From contig WGNF01000004.1 in the NCBI GenBank assembly GCA_016124615.1, forward strand, positions 1-64,000: DNA of 64,000 bases, written 5' to 3'. Origin of the DNA: Paracoccaceae bacterium (GTDB lineage Bacteria > Pseudomonadota > Alphaproteobacteria > Rhodobacterales > Rhodobacteraceae). Both the position numbers and the translations under genes were made by a program. Of this stretch, positions 62,488-64,000 are shown piece by piece. Positions within the stretch are counted from its first letter, which is position 1, and every line of letters starts with the position of its first letter. The notes under the pieces were generated by a model. That model did no database searches. It was not told where the DNA came from and saw only the letters and a list, made by a program, of their open reading frames with translations.

Positions 62488-63183
62488 ATGAACATCACCT
62501 GGCTCGGCCATTCCGGCTTTCGCATCGAGATCGAGGGCGCCGTGCTGCTCGTCGACCCCTGGCTGACCGGCAACCCGATGTTTCCCGCCGACCGCCGCGC
62601 CGAGGCGATTGCCGGGGCGACCCACATCCTGCTGACGCATGGCCACGGCGACCATACCGGCGACAGCCTGACCATCGCGAAGGAAATGGGCCTTCCACTG
62701 GTCGGCATCTACGACCTGATCAGCTGGTGGCAGGCCAAAGAGGGCGTGCAGGGCATCGGCTTCAACAAGGGCGGCACCATCAACCTGAATGGCGCCAAGG
62801 TGACGATGGTGAACGCCTGCCATTCGTCCTCGGTGACCGGGCCGGACGGGGCGCCGATCTATGCCGGGCACGAGTCGGGCTTCATGATCGCGGGCGAGGG
62901 CCACACGATCTACATTTCCGGCGATACCGACGTGATGGCCGACATGGGCGTGTTCCAGGCGCTGCACGCGCCCGACATCGGCATCCTGTCGGCGGGCGGG
63001 CACTTCACCATGGACATGAAGCGGGCGGCCTATGCGGCCAAGACGTTCTTCGCCTTCAAGACGCTGATCCCCTGCCACTACCGCACCTTTCCGCTACTGG
63101 AACAGAACGCGGACGTGCTGAAGGCGGCGCTGCCGGGCGTCGACGTGATCGAGCCGCAGGTGCTGCAGGCGATCCACATCTGA
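62488..63183 (+). CDS. metal-dependent hydrolase, UPF0173 family
   Basis: A 231-residue metallo-beta-lactamase-fold protein. MNITWLGHSGFRIEIEGAVL, metal motif LLTHGHGDHTGD, later His in VNACHSSS and ISGDTDVMADMG, and CHYRTFPLLEQNADVLKAAL at the end. The UPF0173 family has no firm substrate. CAGGAGACTTGCC precedes the ATG. Confidence 0.9.
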   Translation: MNITWLGHSGFRIEIEGAVLLVDPWLTGNPMFPADRRAEAIAGATHILLTHGHGDHTGDSLTIAKEMGLPLVGIYDLISWWQAKEGVQGIGFNKGGTINLNGAKVTMVNACHSSSVTGPDGAPIYAGHESGFMIAGEGHTIYISGDTDVMADMGVFQALHAPDIGILSAGGHFTMDMKRAAYAAKTFFAFKTLIPCHYRTFPLLEQNADVLKAALPGVDVIEPQVLQAIHI

Positions 63184-63224
63184 CCGGGACGGGAGCGAGG
63201 GGCCGTCTGCCTCTCGCGCACCCA

Positions 63225-63252
63225 GAGAGTATTTTCGCCAGAAAGAATGGGG
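63225..63252 (+). repeat. dispersed intergenic repeat, copy 3 (partial)
   Basis: GAGAGTATTTTCGCCAGAAA and GAATGGGG match the second half of copies 1 and 2. The hairpin in front has decayed here (GAGGGGCCGTCTGCCTCTC is only partly paired). It lies in the gap between the UPF0173 and tadA genes. Confidence 0.7.
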
Positions 63253-63258
63253 CGGGGA

Positions 63259-63714
63259 TCAGTCGCGGCGGGCCGCGAAGAACTCCCTGAGCAGCGCCGC
63301 GGCCTCGTCGGCGGCGATGCCGTCATAGACCTCGGGCACATTGTGGCTTTGCGGGTGGGCGAAGACGCGCGGACCCTGCGCGACGCCGCCCGATTTCGGA
63401 TCGGCGGCGCCGTAGTAGAGCCGGGCGATGCGGGCCTGGCCGATGGCGGCGGCGCACATCGGGCAGGGTTCCAGCGTGACGTAAAGGTCGTGGCCGGGCA
63501 GGCGTTCCGAGCCGGTGGCGGCGCAGGCGGCGCGGAGCGCCAGAATCTCGGCATGGCCGGTGGGGTCGGCCAGTTCCCGCGTGCGGTTGCCGGCGCGGGC
63601 GACGATGCTGCCGTCGGGGCCGACGATGACGGCGCCGACCGGAACCTCGCCCCGCTGCCCGGCGGCGCGGGCTTCGACAAGGGCGGCCTGCATGTGGCTG
63701 GTGAAGGGGCTCAT
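63259..63714 (-). CDS. tadA: tRNA(Arg) adenosine-34 deaminase
   Basis: A 151-residue zinc enzyme making inosine at the wobble base of tRNA-Arg(ACG). It has VPVGAVIVGPDGSIVARAGN, the zinc/catalytic HAE in GHAEILALRAAC, and PCPMCAAAIGQARIARLYYG. It converges with the UPF0173 gene and diverges from the pseudouridine synthase gene. Confidence 0.95.
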   Translation of the reverse strand: MSPFTSHMQAALVEARAAGQRGEVPVGAVIVGPDGSIVARAGNRTRELADPTGHAEILALRAACAATGSERLPGHDLYVTLEPCPMCAAAIGQARIARLYYGAADPKSGGVAQGPRVFAHPQSHNVPEVYDGIAADEAAALLREFFAARRD

Positions 63715-63791
63715 GGCGTCCGTGATGCCGCGCGGCCCGCGCCGGTGCAAGCCCGCTTTCGCAGGGCCGCGATTGCGGCTAGGAACGGGGG

Positions 63792-64000
63792 ATGGACAAG
63801 ACAGACAAAGACGGCGAGCGGATCGCCAAGGTGCTCGCCCGGGCGGGCGTGGCCTCGCGGCGCGAGGCGGAGCGGATGATCGAGGCCGGGCTCGTCGCCG
63901 TGAACGGCAAGATCATCGCAAGCCCGGCGCTGAACGTGCTGGCGTCCGACCGCGTAACGGTCGAGGGCAAACCGCTGGCCGCGAAGGAACCGGCGCGGCT
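63792..64000 (+). CDS. pseudouridine synthase, RsuA/RluB family (5' part)
   Basis: The window ends inside this gene. The 69 residues present, MDKTDKDGERIAKVLARAGV then ASRREAERMIEAGLVAVNGK, form the S4 RNA-binding domain that starts RsuA/RluB/RluE enzymes. The catalytic domain lies outside. GGGG just before the ATG at 63792 is its ribosome-binding sequence. Whether it acts on 16S or 23S rRNA cannot be told. Confidence 0.88.
   Translation, partial: MDKTDKDGERIAKVLARAGVASRREAERMIEAGLVAVNGKIIASPALNVLASDRVTVEGKPLAAKEPAR

Overview
The window is chromosomal DNA from a GC-rich alphaproteobacterium, most likely a member of the Rhodobacteraceae (Rhodobacter/Paracoccus-like). The grounds are a ChpT-type histidine phosphotransferase beside a DUF3553 protein, the order rplU-rpmA-GNAT-obgE-proB-proA, adjacent olsB-olsA for ornithine lipids, an hflK-hflC-DUF2065-degP run, an archaeal/alphaproteobacterial-type gatA-gatC pair, and a family of intergenic repeats with a GGAGTATTTTCGCCAGAAAG core. 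No database search was possible; products are judged from motifs and family memory.

Left part (1-19.4 kb, almost all on the minus strand). A signalling locus holds a NarL/FixJ response regulator, a receiver-like protein, an exported SUOX-fold protein without a molybdenum-ligand cysteine, and a hybrid histidine kinase (PAS, kinase, receiver, Hpt). Next is an OmpA-family protein with five 20-residue Gly/Ser/Ala repeats. Then comes a tight seven-gene operon read from 14063 to 6582: TPR-sulfotransferase, FkbM methyltransferase, GNAT-like protein, unknown protein, Asp-nucleophile alpha/beta hydrolase, cytochrome P450, ATP-grasp-like protein. It looks like an undescribed biosynthetic or modification pathway. 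Upstream on the same strand are an IalB-family protein and a 1411-residue autotransporter.

Accessory island (19.4-25.9 kb). Two divergent arms face away from a 457-base control region. The left arm is a ParB-methyltransferase fusion, a frameshifted DUF5681 gene and a terminase large subunit. The right arm is DUF3489, DUF2924 and a serine recombinase. No portal, capsid or tail genes are present. The island ends near tRNA-Ser(CGA), with a cluster of ATTCCCTG/CAGGGAAT words between the recombinase and the tRNA.

Right part (26-64 kb) is mainly housekeeping. It carries ribosomal proteins L21, L27 and L33, ObgE, proline synthesis (proB, proA), ornithine lipid synthesis, a thiamine-phosphate synthase-like protein, serine deaminase, a GST, rpiA and glutathione reductase, and the HflKC/DegP membrane quality-control set. 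It continues with a sugar/glycerol-phosphate-type ABC importer, an 8-oxoguanine-deaminase-like amidohydrolase, hisN, an XRE regulator with two matching upstream operators, a quinone oxidoreductase/LysR pair, a Bax inhibitor-1 family protein, RNase P RNA, gatA/gatC, a ceramidase-family membrane protein, tadA and the start of a pseudouridine synthase. Accessory items within it are an orphan Hcp-family protein and an orphan gene with two PD-(D/E)XK nuclease-like modules.
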